In this document: positions 1-8,390 of the stretch, in pieces | Layout of the letters: each line of letters opens with the position of its first letter | How positions within the stretch are numbered: the first letter of the stretch is position 1 | Assembly (NCBI GenBank): GCA_038214535.1 | Contig: JBBQRS010000013.1 | Location: 1 to 60,476, forward strand | Source of the DNA: JBBQRS01 sp038214535 | GTDB taxonomy: Bacteria > Chloroflexota > Anaerolineae > CG2-30-64-16 | Length of the DNA: 60,476 nucleotides | Direction of reading: 5' to 3' | Program-made: the position numbers and the translations under genes | Notes under the pieces: model-generated | Databases searched by the model: none | The model's input: only the letters and a program-made list of their open reading frames with translations | What the model was told of the DNA's origin: nothing

Positions 1-63
1 CGCCTCCGTCCATATTTGGGGTGGGGCTCCTTCCCGCGGGTGTCCCAACCCCCCCAACCCCCC

Positions 64-78
64 CGCCACTACGAAGGG
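64..78. repeat. solo half of the dispersed palindromic repeat
   Basis: The stretch matches the right arm of the palindrome family seen complete at 2752-2815 and 4781-4842 (ends in ACTACGAAGGG). No left arm lies within the window. Bases 1-113 hold no gene that I can support. Confidence 0.5.
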
Positions 79-113
79 ATTCCTAGAAATTATGCTATCA
101 GGAGACAGGTTTT

Positions 114-1481
114 ATGTATGATAAAAATTGGGCCAAAGTAGACGTTAATTCCGTCCCCAACATCGTTGTGCCGCCGCCGGGGCCGCAGTCCCATGAGACC
201 CACGAGCGCGCCGCGAAATACATGAAGGGCTACTCCTCGCAGGTGCGGCTCTTCCCCGTCGCCTTCGAGAGCGGTCACGGCGTCACGCTCACCGATGTGG
301 ACGGCAACACCTATATTGACTTCTCGTCGGGCATCTACGTCACCGGGCTGGGCCACTGTCACCCCAAAGTCACCGAGGCCATTCAGAAGGCCGCCGGTGA
401 GCTGATGAACGCTCACGATTTCACCACCCCGATCAAGATGAAGCTGCTGGAGAAGCTGATCGAAATCGCGCCCGGCGAGGGCAAGAAGAAGCTCTCCGGG
501 ATGCAGCTCTACGATTCGGGCACGACCGCGGTGGAAGCGGGGCTGCGCGTGATGCGCGCCGCCACCGGCAAGTTCGAGTTCATCTCGTTTCACCGCGACT
601 TTCATGGCAAGACGATGGGCGCGGTCGGGCTGGCCCGGCTCGACGCGAGTCAAGGTCTGCGCGCGCCGGGCTACTTCCTCGTGCCGCGCGGCAACTGCTA
701 TCGCTGCGAGTTCCGCCAGCACTATCCCGAATGCGACCTGATGTGCGTGGACTACATCCGCACTGTGCTCAAAGAAGAGACCGCGGGCCGCGTGGCCGGC
801 ATCGTCTTCGAGCCGATCCAGGGGTGGGGCGGCAGCGTTGTCCCGCCGGACGGCTGGATTCAGAAGATCCGCGCCCTGTGCGACGAGTTCGGCATTATGA
901 TGATGGCCGACGAGGTGCTCACCTGCATGGCGCGCACCGGCAAGATGTTCGCGATGGAGCATTGGGACACCGTGCCCGACGTGATGACCCTGGGCAAGGG
1001 CTTCGGCAACGGCTTCCCCGTCACGGCGATGCTTGTGGTCGACGAGCACAAAGAGGTGATCGAGAAGATCAGCGCCAGCACCTCCTACGGCGGCAACCCG
1101 ATGGCCTGCGCCGCGGCGCTCGCCAGCATCGAGGTGATCCAGGAGGAAGACCTCTGCGCCCGCGCGGCGCATCTGGGCGAAATCCTGCTGGCGCGCATGA
1201 AACAGATGGAGCAGGCGCACCCCATCATCGGCGAAGTGCGCGGCCTGGGCTGTTTGCTGGGCATCGAGCTGGTGAAGGACAAAGCCACCCGCGAGCCGTT
1301 CGAGCAGGCCGGGACACTGGTGTATCAGAAGGCCTTCCGCAAGGGCCTCGCCTGGATTCCCGCCGGGCATATCTTGCGCATGTCGCCCCCCATGATCATG
1401 GACGACGACGTCGCGCTCAAGGGCCTCGCCATAATCGAAGAAGCCATCGCCGACACCGAGCGTGAGCTGGGGTATTCGTGA
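114..1481 (+). CDS. class III PLP-dependent aminotransferase
   Basis: A 455-residue fold-type I aminotransferase of the class III (omega/4-aminobutyrate) group, expected to move an amino group between an amine or omega-amino acid and a 2-oxoacid in the cytoplasm. The MADEVLT segment carries the PLP-ring aspartate (D266) and the GKGFGNG segment the Schiff-base lysine (K295). Residues 195-211 hold four cysteines (CYRC then a YPEC..MC pattern), a Cys cluster that I recall in some archaeal and bacterial 4-aminobutyrate aminotransferase homologues and which could bind metal. The ATG at 114 follows an AGGAGA ribosome site. A Gfo/Idh/MocA oxidoreductase gene follows after 93 bp. Exact substrate is unknown. 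Confidence 0.9.
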   Translation: MYDKNWAKVDVNSVPNIVVPPPGPQSHETHERAAKYMKGYSSQVRLFPVAFESGHGVTLTDVDGNTYIDFSSGIYVTGLGHCHPKVTEAIQKAAGELMNAHDFTTPIKMKLLEKLIEIAPGEGKKKLSGMQLYDSGTTAVEAGLRVMRAATGKFEFISFHRDFHGKTMGAVGLARLDASQGLRAPGYFLVPRGNCYRCEFRQHYPECDLMCVDYIRTVLKEETAGRVAGIVFEPIQGWGGSVVPPDGWIQKIRALCDEFGIMMMADEVLTCMARTGKMFAMEHWDTVPDVMTLGKGFGNGFPVTAMLVVDEHKEVIEKISASTSYGGNPMACAAALASIEVIQEEDLCARAAHLGEILLARMKQMEQAHPIIGEVRGLGCLLGIELVKDKATREPFEQAGTLVYQKAFRKGLAWIPAGHILRMSPPMIMDDDVALKGLAIIEEAIADTERELGYS

Positions 1482-1483
1482 CA

Positions 1484-1563
1484 GGGATCAGGGAAAGGGT
1501 ATCAGGGATCGGGTTTATGCTCCCTGATCCCCAATCCCTAATTCCTGATCCCCGATCCCCCAA
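1484..1563. repeat. intergenic GGGATC-rich inverted repeats
   Basis: The gap between two same-strand genes is filled with repeats of a GGGATCAGG-like word in one direction and its complement in the other. ATCAGGGA (1501-1508) pairs with TCCCTGAT (1521-1528), and GGGATCGGG (1505-1513) with CCCGATCCC (1551-1559). It could fold as an RNA hairpin; there is no U-tract. Confidence 0.6.
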
Positions 1564-1574
1564 GGAGTAAAATC

Positions 1575-2723
1575 ATGGCTAAACGCGAAATCCGCTTCGG
1601 GTTGATCGGCGGCGGGCTGATGGGCAAGGAGTTCGCCAGCGCCGCGGCGCGCTGGTGTCACCTCTCGGACCTCGACTTCGAGCCGAAAATCGTCGCGCTC
1701 TCGTCGCTCACCCTGGCCGACCTGGAATGGTTCCAGTGTCAGGTGGACGGGCTGGAGCTGGTCACGCGCGACTATCGCGAGCTGCTGGCGCGCGATGACA
1801 TCGAGGCGGTCTACTGCGCCGTGCCGCACAACCTGCACGAACAGATCTATCGCGACACGTTGGACGCGGGCAAGCACCTGCTGGGCGAGAAGCCCTTCGG
1901 CATAGATCGGGCCGCCAACGCCGCCATCCTGGAGTCCGTCGCCGCGCACCCCGACCTGCTGGTGCGTTGCTCATCCGAGTTCCCCTTCTTCCCCGGCGCG
2001 TATCGCATTGCCCAGTGGGCGCGCGAGGGCCGTTTCGGCAAGATCATCGAGGTGGAGGCGGGTTTCTGGCACTCCAGCGATCTCGACCCGCGCAAGCCGA
2101 TCAACTGGAAGCGCCAGATCGCGACCTGCGGCGAATACGGCTGCATGGGCGACCTGGGGATGCACGTGGTGCATCTGCCCTTCCGGCTGGGCTGGCAGCC
2201 CAACGACGTGCGCGCGCTGCTGTCCAAAATCATCACCGAGCGCCCCGGCAAAGACGGCGCGCTGGAACCATGTGAGACGTGGGACAACGCGATCCTGGCA
2301 ACCCGCGTCGAGACGCCCGATCAGTCCTTCCCGATGATCCTCTCTACCAAGCGCATCGCGCCCGGCCACGCCAACACCTGGTTCATCCGCATCGCCGGCA
2401 CGGCGCTCAGTGCGGAGTTCAGCACGAAGCACCCGAAGCAGATCACCTATCTCCCCTATGCCCCGGGCGACGAGCAGGCCTGGCGCGTGCTGGATATGCC
2501 CCATACGCCGCCTTACAAGTCCATCACCGGCGGCATCTTCGAGTTCGGCTTCTCCGACGCCCTGCTTCAGATGTTCGCGGCCTTCTGCGATGAGTTGGTG
2601 AACGGGACCGATGGGATGAGCCAGCCGTTCACCTGCGCCACCCCCGCGGAAACCGCGGCCAGCCACGCCCTCTTCACCGCCGCGCTGGAATCGGAGCGCA
2701 CCGGCGCGACAGTTGCGCTCTAG
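1575..2723 (+). CDS. Gfo/Idh/MocA-family oxidoreductase
   Basis: A 382-residue NAD(P)-dependent sugar or cyclitol dehydrogenase-type enzyme. The N-terminus has the Rossmann glycine loop GLIGGGLMG (residues 9-17) and the family EKP motif at 105-107, which carries the catalytic-site lysine; the C-terminal half is the usual alpha/beta substrate domain. AAGGAG lies 8 bases before the ATG. Neighbouring sugar-acid enzymes (amidohydrolase, fucose-isomerase-like protein, and later KDG kinase and KDPG aldolase) fit a carbohydrate role, but the substrate cannot be read from sequence. Confidence 0.88.
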   Translation: MAKREIRFGLIGGGLMGKEFASAAARWCHLSDLDFEPKIVALSSLTLADLEWFQCQVDGLELVTRDYRELLARDDIEAVYCAVPHNLHEQIYRDTLDAGKHLLGEKPFGIDRAANAAILESVAAHPDLLVRCSSEFPFFPGAYRIAQWAREGRFGKIIEVEAGFWHSSDLDPRKPINWKRQIATCGEYGCMGDLGMHVVHLPFRLGWQPNDVRALLSKIITERPGKDGALEPCETWDNAILATRVETPDQSFPMILSTKRIAPGHANTWFIRIAGTALSAEFSTKHPKQITYLPYAPGDEQAWRVLDMPHTPPYKSITGGIFEFGFSDALLQMFAAFCDELVNGTDGMSQPFTCATPAETAASHALFTAALESERTGATVAL

Positions 2724-2724
2724 C

Positions 2725-2850
2725 ATCTATCCGAAAACTGCGCGTCGCCCTCCTTCGTAGTGACGGCTTTAGCCGTTATCGTGCGCCCGAACGGCTAAAG
2801 CCGTCACTACGAAGGGAAAGTCTCGATGGTCTGGGAATACTCGGATAGAT
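2725..2850. repeat. nested palindromic repeat, copy 1
   Basis: An inner perfect 26-bp inverted repeat (2752-2777 against 2790-2815) encloses a 12-base loop. It sits inside an outer perfect 10-bp pair, ATCTATCCGA (2725-2734) and TCGGATAGAT (2841-2850). The right flank CTGGGAATACTCGGATAG matches the outer arm of the better-preserved copy at 12732-12859. This looks like a MITE or REP-like element; no open reading frame is inside. Confidence 0.85.
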
Positions 2851-2859
2851 TCTAAACCT

Positions 2860-2889
2860 TTGCCCCATCCCGCGCGGCAATGCTATAAT
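2860..2889 (+). promoter_or_regulatory. probable sigma-70-type promoter for the PAC2 gene
   Basis: TTGCCC (2860-2865), an 18-base spacer and a perfect TATAAT (2884-2889) preceded by TG at 2881-2882 (extended -10). The expected start of transcription is about 30 bases before the ATG at 2927, and AAGGAGG lies between them. It begins just after the palindromic element. Confidence 0.6.
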
Positions 2890-2926
2890 ACCCCTTACCG
2901 GTCGTTATGACCGAAGGAGGTGACGC

Positions 2927-3844
2927 ATGGAAGACGCGCTCGTATTGATCGAGAAACCGCAGGCCGAAGAAATCTATATGATCGCGGGTTGGGATCAATG
3001 GGCCGACGCCGGCTCCATCTCATCGGGGCTGCCGCAATGGCTCATCGAAAAGACCGGCGCGCGCAAGATCGGCGAGATTGACTCCGACGGGTTCTACATG
3101 TTCCAGGTGCCCGGCGCGCATCACTTCTTGCGCCCCATCATCAAGCTGGAGGACGGTCACCGTGTGAGCATGGAGGAACGGAAAAACGAATTCTACTACG
3201 CGGGCGACCACCGCCGCGGCCTGGTGATCTTCACCGGCACGGAGCCGCATCTCGACGCCGAGCGTTATGCCCGCGCCTTCCTCGACGCGGCGCGTGAGTT
3301 GGGCATCAAGCGCGTCGTGGTGGTTGGCGGCGTCTACGGCGAGATGCCCTACGATCAGGATCGCTCCGTCTCGTGCGCTTACAGCCTGCCCGCGATGCGC
3401 GACGATCTGGAGAACTACGCCGTGCAGTTTTCCAACTACGAGGGCGGCGTTTCCATCGGCACCTATATGGCCCACTGGGCCGAGGAAGCCGGCATCGAGC
3501 TGGCGTCTTTCTATGCCCTGGTGCCCGCGTATGACTTTTCCGAACGCTCGGAGACTCTGGAGGGGCTGCGCATCGAGAACGACTTCCGCGCCTGGCACGA
3601 ACTGATGCGGCGTTTCAACCACATGTTCGATCTGAGCATTGACATTTCGGAGCTTGACGAGCAGGGCCGCACCCTGGTCTCGGCGATGGACGAAAAGCTC
3701 AAGGAGTTGGATCGTGACCTGCCGCAGCTCGACGTGATGTCCTATCTCGCCGACGTGCGCGACGAGTTCACCGAGACGCCCTTCCTGCCGCCGCTCGATG
3801 AGATGTGGGATCAATTGCGCGACCTGTTCCAGGATGAAGAATAG
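2927..3844 (+). CDS. PAC2-family protein
   Basis: A 305-residue member of the PAC2 (proteasome assembly chaperone 2-like) family, a nucleoside-phosphorylase-like fold found in archaea, actinobacteria and Chloroflexota with no settled bacterial function. The N-terminal GWDQWADAG segment and the hydrophobic strand RVVVVGGVYGEMP are typical. The last 80 residues form a charged helical tail ending in acidic residues. The start has a strong AAGGAGG site. The SirB1-like gene begins 30 bases downstream, so the two are probably cotranscribed. No proteasome gene is in the window. Confidence 0.85.
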   Translation: MEDALVLIEKPQAEEIYMIAGWDQWADAGSISSGLPQWLIEKTGARKIGEIDSDGFYMFQVPGAHHFLRPIIKLEDGHRVSMEERKNEFYYAGDHRRGLVIFTGTEPHLDAERYARAFLDAARELGIKRVVVVGGVYGEMPYDQDRSVSCAYSLPAMRDDLENYAVQFSNYEGGVSIGTYMAHWAEEAGIELASFYALVPAYDFSERSETLEGLRIENDFRAWHELMRRFNHMFDLSIDISELDEQGRTLVSAMDEKLKELDRDLPQLDVMSYLADVRDEFTETPFLPPLDEMWDQLRDLFQDEE

Positions 3845-3874
3845 CGCTACGAGGGTGGACGCGGGTTCTGCACG

Positions 3875-4711
3875 ATGCTGACCAATGCCATTGACGGGAT
3901 GACCTTCGCGGAAGAATTGCGCGCGTCCGGCGGCCCAGGGTTGATCCGCGCCAACCTCCTCTTTGCGCGCGAGATCGCTTACCCAGAGTTGCGCCCCTCG
4001 TGCTACCTTGATTTGTTGGAGACATGGACCGACCGGGCCGCGCCGTCCTGTGCCCAGGGTTCGCCGGCGGAACGCGTTGCCCGGCTTTCGGCGTTCCTGT
4101 TCCGCGAGATCGGTTTGAGCGGCAACGCCGACGACTATTACGATCCGCGCAATAGCTACCTGAACGCGGTGATGGAGCGGCGGCTGGGGCTGCCGATCGC
4201 CCTTTCCGCGCTCTATATCGAGATGGCGCGGCGATTGGGGTTGCCCGCTTATGGGATCGGGTTGCCCGGACACTTCATCGTCGCAGTGGGCGAGGATGAA
4301 GCGCGCGTCCTGCTGAATCCGTTTCACGGCGGGATGTTGCTGACCCTGGAGGATGTGGCTGCGCTCGTGCGCGGTGTGACCGGCATTGGCGGTCCGATTC
4401 ACGCCGATTGGCTCAAACCGGTTGCGCCCACCGACATCCTGGCGCGCATGTTGCTCAACCTGCGCGGGGTCTACGTGCGGCGCGAGGCGTGGCCCCAGGC
4501 CGTGCTGACGGTCGAGCGCCTGCGGCTGTTGCAGCCCGGCGACCCCGATCATCTGCGCGATCTAGGGTTACTGTGCCAGCGCGCCGGCTCATTACGCGCG
4601 GCTGCGGAACACCTGGAAGATTATCTGCTGATCGCCGGCGATACGCCCGCCGCCGAACCGATCCGGCAACACCTCAACGTCCTCATCCGTCAGTTGGCGC
4701 GCCTGAACTGA
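3875..4711 (+). CDS. SirB1/transglutaminase-like protein with C-terminal TPR-like helices
   Basis: A 278-residue protein with the SirB1 (Transglut_core2) signature: a PRNSYLNAVMERRLGLPIAL segment followed by a GLPGHFIVAV motif in the middle third. The family resembles transglutaminases but usually lacks the catalytic cysteine, and none is evident here at the expected position. Residues from about 185 to 270 are helical and TPR-like (PEQAVLTVERLRLLQPGDP-like pattern), as in longer family members. Biochemical role unknown. It follows the PAC2 gene closely. The ribosome site is weak, so translation may depend on coupling to the upstream gene. Confidence 0.8.
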   Translation: MLTNAIDGMTFAEELRASGGPGLIRANLLFAREIAYPELRPSCYLDLLETWTDRAAPSCAQGSPAERVARLSAFLFREIGLSGNADDYYDPRNSYLNAVMERRLGLPIALSALYIEMARRLGLPAYGIGLPGHFIVAVGEDEARVLLNPFHGGMLLTLEDVAALVRGVTGIGGPIHADWLKPVAPTDILARMLLNLRGVYVRREAWPQAVLTVERLRLLQPGDPDHLRDLGLLCQRAGSLRAAAEHLEDYLLIAGDTPAAEPIRQHLNVLIRQLARLN

Positions 4712-4780
4712 CGGCTTTTCGCCTCCTCACCCCGCGGAGTGCGCATTCGCAGATCTGATCTGAAACCCGCGCGCCGTTCT

Positions 4781-4842
4781 CCTTCGTAGTGACGGCTTCA
4801 GCCGTTGGCCCCCCCCACCGGCTGAAGCCGTCACTACGAAGG
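4781..4842. repeat. palindromic repeat, copy 2
   Basis: A perfect 24-bp inverted repeat, 4781-4804 against 4819-4842, with a C-rich loop. The right flank GCATGATG (4843-4850) is a remnant of the outer arm seen in the 12.7-kb copy. It lies between two convergent genes and could act as a bidirectional transcript end. Confidence 0.85.
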
Positions 4843-4858
4843 GCATGATGTAATGAGT

Positions 4859-5890
4859 CTACGCGCGCACTACCACGCGCTCGGCGTTGCGCCGATAGAG
4901 CTTGTCCAGCACGGTATCGGGCAGCCCGATGCCGTAGATCTGCCAGCGCCCCAGGCCGCCGCCGTAACTGAAATACTCATCGCGCGTTTCGAGGAAGCGG
5001 TAGTACACCGGGTAACCGTCGCTTCCGGGTGGGCAGTCGCTCCCGAACAGGATGCGATCCTGATAGCGGATGAAGAAGTCGCGCGCCGTGTAGGGCTGCC
5101 GCCCCAGTTCGTTGATGCGCGCCGAGAAATCCACATAGACGTTCGGGTGCGCGTCCAGCAGCGCGCCGACCCAGCCCAGATTCTCCGGGTATGATGCGAC
5201 GTGCGCCGCGATGAAGGTCGTGCGCGGATGCCGCTCGAATAGTGCCACGAACTCCTCCATCAATTGCTCAAACGACGGGAACTCCGGCCCGTAGAAGTGC
5301 CAGTCCGGTACGTGTTGCAACACTTCGACCTGCTCGTTGAAGCGGTCTGCCGGATCGAAGAAGGCAATCGGGTCGGCGATGTGGATGAGTGTCGGGATCG
5401 CCAGGTCCGCGGCCGTCTCGAAGACGGGGTCGAGCCGCGGGTCGTCTACGGGCACGCGCGCACCGTTCTGGTCGCGCACGTGCAGCCCCAGCACCTTCCA
5501 CACCTTCAGCCCCTCTGCCCCCCGCTTGACCTGCGCTTCCAACCGGCGCGCCGCAGCCTCGCCGAACCGATCGCCCTCGTCGGCCCACCGATCCCATGCG
5601 ATGCCGCCGAAGATCATAAAGCGCTCCGGGTGAGGCTCTTTGAAGTGTGCGAGGTGCGCGTCGAGGATCGCTTCGCTCCATCCGCCGTCGAGGTCCACCA
5701 GCCGGGTGATGCCCAGGCGATCCATCGTCGCGATCAGCTCGTCCACCGATTTTGCAATCCAGTTGCCGCCGAACTCCGGCCCCAGGTGGTTGTGCGCGTC
5801 GAAGACGGGGTAGCGCGGCCGCAAGACGAGCGTTTCGGGGGTGACCAGTTTGGGCCGGGGTGCAAAGTCGCGTAAAAGCAAGTCAGACAT
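4859..5890 (-). CDS. amidohydrolase-family (TIM-barrel) metal-dependent hydrolase
   Basis: A 343-residue amidohydrolase-2 type protein. The first metal motif DAHNHLG places H33 and H35. Further barrel landmarks are a LIHIAD strand, FIAAH (metal histidine) and LFGSDCPP (catalytic aspartate near the C-terminus). Relatives hydrolyse or decarboxylate small cyclic or lactone-like substrates. The start at 5890 has the strong upstream site AAGGAGGG. It lies 20 bases after the fucose-isomerase-like gene on the same strand, so the two very likely form an operon for a sugar or sugar-lactone pathway. Substrate not assignable. Confidence 0.85.
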   Translation of the reverse strand: MSDLLLRDFAPRPKLVTPETLVLRPRYPVFDAHNHLGPEFGGNWIAKSVDELIATMDRLGITRLVDLDGGWSEAILDAHLAHFKEPHPERFMIFGGIAWDRWADEGDRFGEAAARRLEAQVKRGAEGLKVWKVLGLHVRDQNGARVPVDDPRLDPVFETAADLAIPTLIHIADPIAFFDPADRFNEQVEVLQHVPDWHFYGPEFPSFEQLMEEFVALFERHPRTTFIAAHVASYPENLGWVGALLDAHPNVYVDFSARINELGRQPYTARDFFIRYQDRILFGSDCPPGSDGYPVYYRFLETRDEYFSYGGGLGRWQIYGIGLPDTVLDKLYRRNAERVVVRA

Positions 5891-5910
5891 GCTCCCTCCT
5901 TATCGCCACG

Positions 5911-7290
5911 CTATAGCGCGATGCAGCGGATGCCGGTCAGCTCGCAGAAGGCTTGCAGGTCGGCATACAGGTGCGCGCCATAGCCCAGCACCGCGTATTC
6001 GTTGTTCCAGTCCTCGATCAGGGCGTCCATGTCGGCGTCCACTTCGACGAAGGCGTGCGGCCAGAACGGGATGCCGCACTCATCCAGGCGCGCCGCCAAT
6101 TCGGCGTCGGGGATTTCGACGACCCGGCAGCGGGCCAGGATCATCTCGAACTCGCCGGCCTGCCGCCCCAGCCGCGCCAGGATGCCCTCGCCGGGCTTGC
6201 AGATCAGCCGCACCGAGAGACCCCCCGCCGCGCCTTCCGTGGGGATGCCATGCTCCGCGAAGGTCGCCCCGCGCCCGTCGGCCAGCGAGGGCGGACACGC
6301 GCCGTCGCCGATGATCTTGATCTCGCGCGTTGCCGGGTTGATGTGCTGCAGATCACCGTAGTATACGGGTTCCGCGCTGAGATCGGTGAGCAGCTTGACG
6401 GTCAGCGCGGTGTTGAAGTCGCTGAGCGTTGAGGTTCCGACGCGGTCCTCCAGCATCATGCTTTGCGCGAAGGACGTGGCTGAGTAATCGTCGCCCAGGC
6501 CGGGAAACGACTGGATTGTGTAGAAATCCCAATCTTCACGCGCGACGATCTTGCGGATCGCCACGTAGATGCGCAGCGACCGCTCGGCCACGGCGTCGGC
6601 AGGGAGCGGCTCGATAAAGTACGGCTGCACGTGGTCACGCGCGGCGGCCAACTCCTCTGCGGTGACCGCCCGCGCCGCCTCGAGCAGCGCCGTCGTATCG
6701 CGTGAGTCAATGTCAATTCCAAACAGACGCATCCACTGCGAAGGATCGGCGACGCCGGGAGTTTGGCCCATGCCCCGGCCCCCGAAGACCCCCAGCGTAC
6801 TCTGGTTGAGACGGTGGACCATGTGAGCGGCGCGGCAATAGGCGGTCAGGCGTTCCAGGGTCGCCGGGTCGTCATGCGCGCCGTAGACAAAGCGGTGCGG
6901 CAGGCCGATCTCTTTCAGCGCGCCGTGTAGCACCAACCCACCCACCGGCCGCCAGCCTTGCGAACCCGGATGCGTCCACAGCACGATCCCCTTGCCAGAG
7001 CCGGCAAAGTCACGCAGCGCCGCGCTCAGGTGCGCGGCCCACACCCAGGTGCCCGCGAACAGCACGACGGCGTCTACGTCATCGCGCTTTTTCAAGTCGC
7101 CCAGGCAGGCGCGAGCCTCCGCTTTGGTGGCTAACACCACGTCGTGCTCGATGAGCGTCAGCCCCTCGGCGCGCAGCGCGGCTTTGGCCTGTGCGACGAG
7201 CGCTTCATCCACAAAGGGCGTTCCCATCGGGTCGAGCAGGCCGTTTTTGTGGACGCCATAAACAACGAATGCGACTCCTGGCTGAAGCAT
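5911..7290 (-). CDS. L-fucose/L-arabinose isomerase-like protein
   Basis: A 459-residue protein of the L-fucose/L-arabinose isomerase superfamily, which converts aldoses to ketoses with a bound divalent metal. The order of segments fits: an N-terminal alpha/beta domain with AVVLFAGTWVWA, a middle NQSTLGVFGGRGMG segment, and a C-terminal domain rich in acidic metal-ligand candidates. Many members of this broad group have unknown substrates. The ATG at 7290 is preceded by AAAGGTG. It is the first gene of a two-gene unit with the amidohydrolase. Confidence 0.8.
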   Translation of the reverse strand: MLQPGVAFVVYGVHKNGLLDPMGTPFVDEALVAQAKAALRAEGLTLIEHDVVLATKAEARACLGDLKKRDDVDAVVLFAGTWVWAAHLSAALRDFAGSGKGIVLWTHPGSQGWRPVGGLVLHGALKEIGLPHRFVYGAHDDPATLERLTAYCRAAHMVHRLNQSTLGVFGGRGMGQTPGVADPSQWMRLFGIDIDSRDTTALLEAARAVTAEELAAARDHVQPYFIEPLPADAVAERSLRIYVAIRKIVAREDWDFYTIQSFPGLGDDYSATSFAQSMMLEDRVGTSTLSDFNTALTVKLLTDLSAEPVYYGDLQHINPATREIKIIGDGACPPSLADGRGATFAEHGIPTEGAAGGLSVRLICKPGEGILARLGRQAGEFEMILARCRVVEIPDAELAARLDECGIPFWPHAFVEVDADMDALIEDWNNEYAVLGYGAHLYADLQAFCELTGIRCIAL

Positions 7291-7388
7291 GGTTGCACCT
7301 TTCCGTTTCGAATCTGGCTCAAATTGAGCGTGCGCGGGTGAGCCGCCTCACAAGGCGATTATAGCGCACCTAAAACGGATTTGCCATC

Positions 7389-7417
7389 TTGACATCCATG
7401 ACGCGGTGTGTTATAAA
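7389..7417 (+). promoter_or_regulatory. near-consensus promoter of the phasin-phaR operon
   Basis: A perfect TTGACA (7389-7394), a 17-base spacer and TATAAA (7412-7417) form the best promoter in the window. It drives the phasin-like gene at 7476. One candidate operator overlaps the spacer and -10, the other lies at the expected transcription start. Confidence 0.8.
7399..7413. promoter_or_regulatory. candidate operator O1 (imperfect palindrome)
   Basis: TGACGCGGTGTGTTA sits inside the promoter spacer and touches the -10 box. It matches operator O2 at 11 of 15 positions, and the differences are mostly purine-purine or pyrimidine-pyrimidine. A protein bound here would block RNA polymerase. The PhaR-like product of the second gene is the natural candidate. 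Confidence 0.5.
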
Positions 7418-7421
7418 TCTT

Positions 7422-7436
7422 ATGACGCACTGCGTC
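7422..7436. promoter_or_regulatory. candidate operator O2 (perfect palindrome)
   Basis: TGACGCA-C-TGCGTCA is a perfect 15-base palindrome placed just downstream of the -10 box, over the likely transcription start. Its centre is 23 bases from that of O1, about two helical turns, so two dimers could bind the same face. The TGC/GCA content fits what is known of PhaR sites in proteobacteria, but the assignment is inference. Confidence 0.6.
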
Positions 7437-7475
7437 ACGGCGATAGAATCGATATAGTTTTTCAGGAGGGACAGA

Positions 7476-8384
7476 ATGAGCGACGATATGGCGAAGGAAG
7501 CCGCCGATGCGGCTGAAGAGACCGGGCAGGCGGTTGAAAAGGCCGCAACCGATGTGAAAAAGTCTGTGCAGAAGGGCGCGGCTGACGTCAAGGCCGCGGT
7601 CGAGACGGGAGTGAACGCAACCGTGGACGCCACCGGCGTTGAAGCGTCGGTTGACAACCTGGCCGCGGACGTCAAGGACCTGGTGGATGAAACCGCGAAC
7701 CTGGCTTCAGACGCGGTGAAGCAGGGCAAGAAAACCGTCAAGGATATGACCGCCAAAGGCAAGAAGACCGCCAAGGGCGCCCTGGATGCGATCACCGCTG
7801 ACCTCGAGATGATTGACGCCGAGGTGAAGGCGGCCACTGACCGCTCACGCGAGACGATTGATGCTTCGATCATAGACTCGGGCGCGGCTACCTCAGCCGA
7901 TATCCGCAAGGCGCTCGATGATCTGATCGTCGCTATCGAAAACCAGCGCATCTTCGTGGATGCGCGCAAGACGCTGGAAAGCGCGTTTTCCTCGGTGGAG
8001 AAAAGCCAGACCGTGAGCTACGTGCGCCAGACCGCCGACGAGACGATGCAAGACGTGCGTCGCCGGCCGCTGCGCGAGATGCTGCAGAAGGTGCTCTTCG
8101 CGGGCATCGGTGCGGCCGCCCTCACCCGTGACGAGGTGGAGGCGTTCGTCAACCGCATGGTGCAGCGCGGCGATATCGCGGCGGATGACGCCGAAGCCGT
8201 GGTGGATAACGTCATGGCGACCAGCAAGAAGCAGGCCGCCCGGCTCGACGCCGAGGTGGAAAAGCGCGTGAAGGTGGCCCTCAAGCAGGGCGACGTCCCG
8301 ACCGTGGACGACATCGAAGACCTGAACGCCAAGATCGCCGCCTTGCAGCGCAAGGTTGAAGAGCTCAGCAAAAAGGTGAGCTAG
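7476..8384 (+). CDS. phasin-like polyhydroxyalkanoate granule-associated protein
   Basis: A 302-residue, Ala/Lys/Asp-rich, almost wholly helical protein. Residues 1-130 show Lys-Ala-Ala type amphipathic heptad/undecad repeats, as in LEA or histone-H1-like tails of PhaF. Residues about 205-302 follow the phasin (PhaI/PhaF) pattern: LTRDEVEAFVNRMVQRGD, then DVPTVDDIEDLNAKIAALQ and a final coiled coil. Such proteins coat polyester granules. GGAGG precedes the ATG. The PhaR-like gene starts 6 bases after the stop. No PHA synthase is in the window, so a granule role rests on family membership. Confidence 0.78.
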   Translation: MSDDMAKEAADAAEETGQAVEKAATDVKKSVQKGAADVKAAVETGVNATVDATGVEASVDNLAADVKDLVDETANLASDAVKQGKKTVKDMTAKGKKTAKGALDAITADLEMIDAEVKAATDRSRETIDASIIDSGAATSADIRKALDDLIVAIENQRIFVDARKTLESAFSSVEKSQTVSYVRQTADETMQDVRRRPLREMLQKVLFAGIGAAALTRDEVEAFVNRMVQRGDIAADDAEAVVDNVMATSKKQAARLDAEVEKRVKVALKQGDVPTVDDIEDLNAKIAALQRKVEELSKKVS

Positions 8385-8390
8385 ACCCGT

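Noticed and set aside
90..1370. 426-residue open frame on the minus strand
   Set aside because: It is antisense to the aminotransferase gene; its histidine/arginine-rich composition is typical of shadow frames in GC-rich DNA.
3020..4552. 510-residue open frame on the minus strand
   Set aside because: It is antisense to the PAC2 and SirB1-like genes, which both have clear family signatures and ribosome sites.
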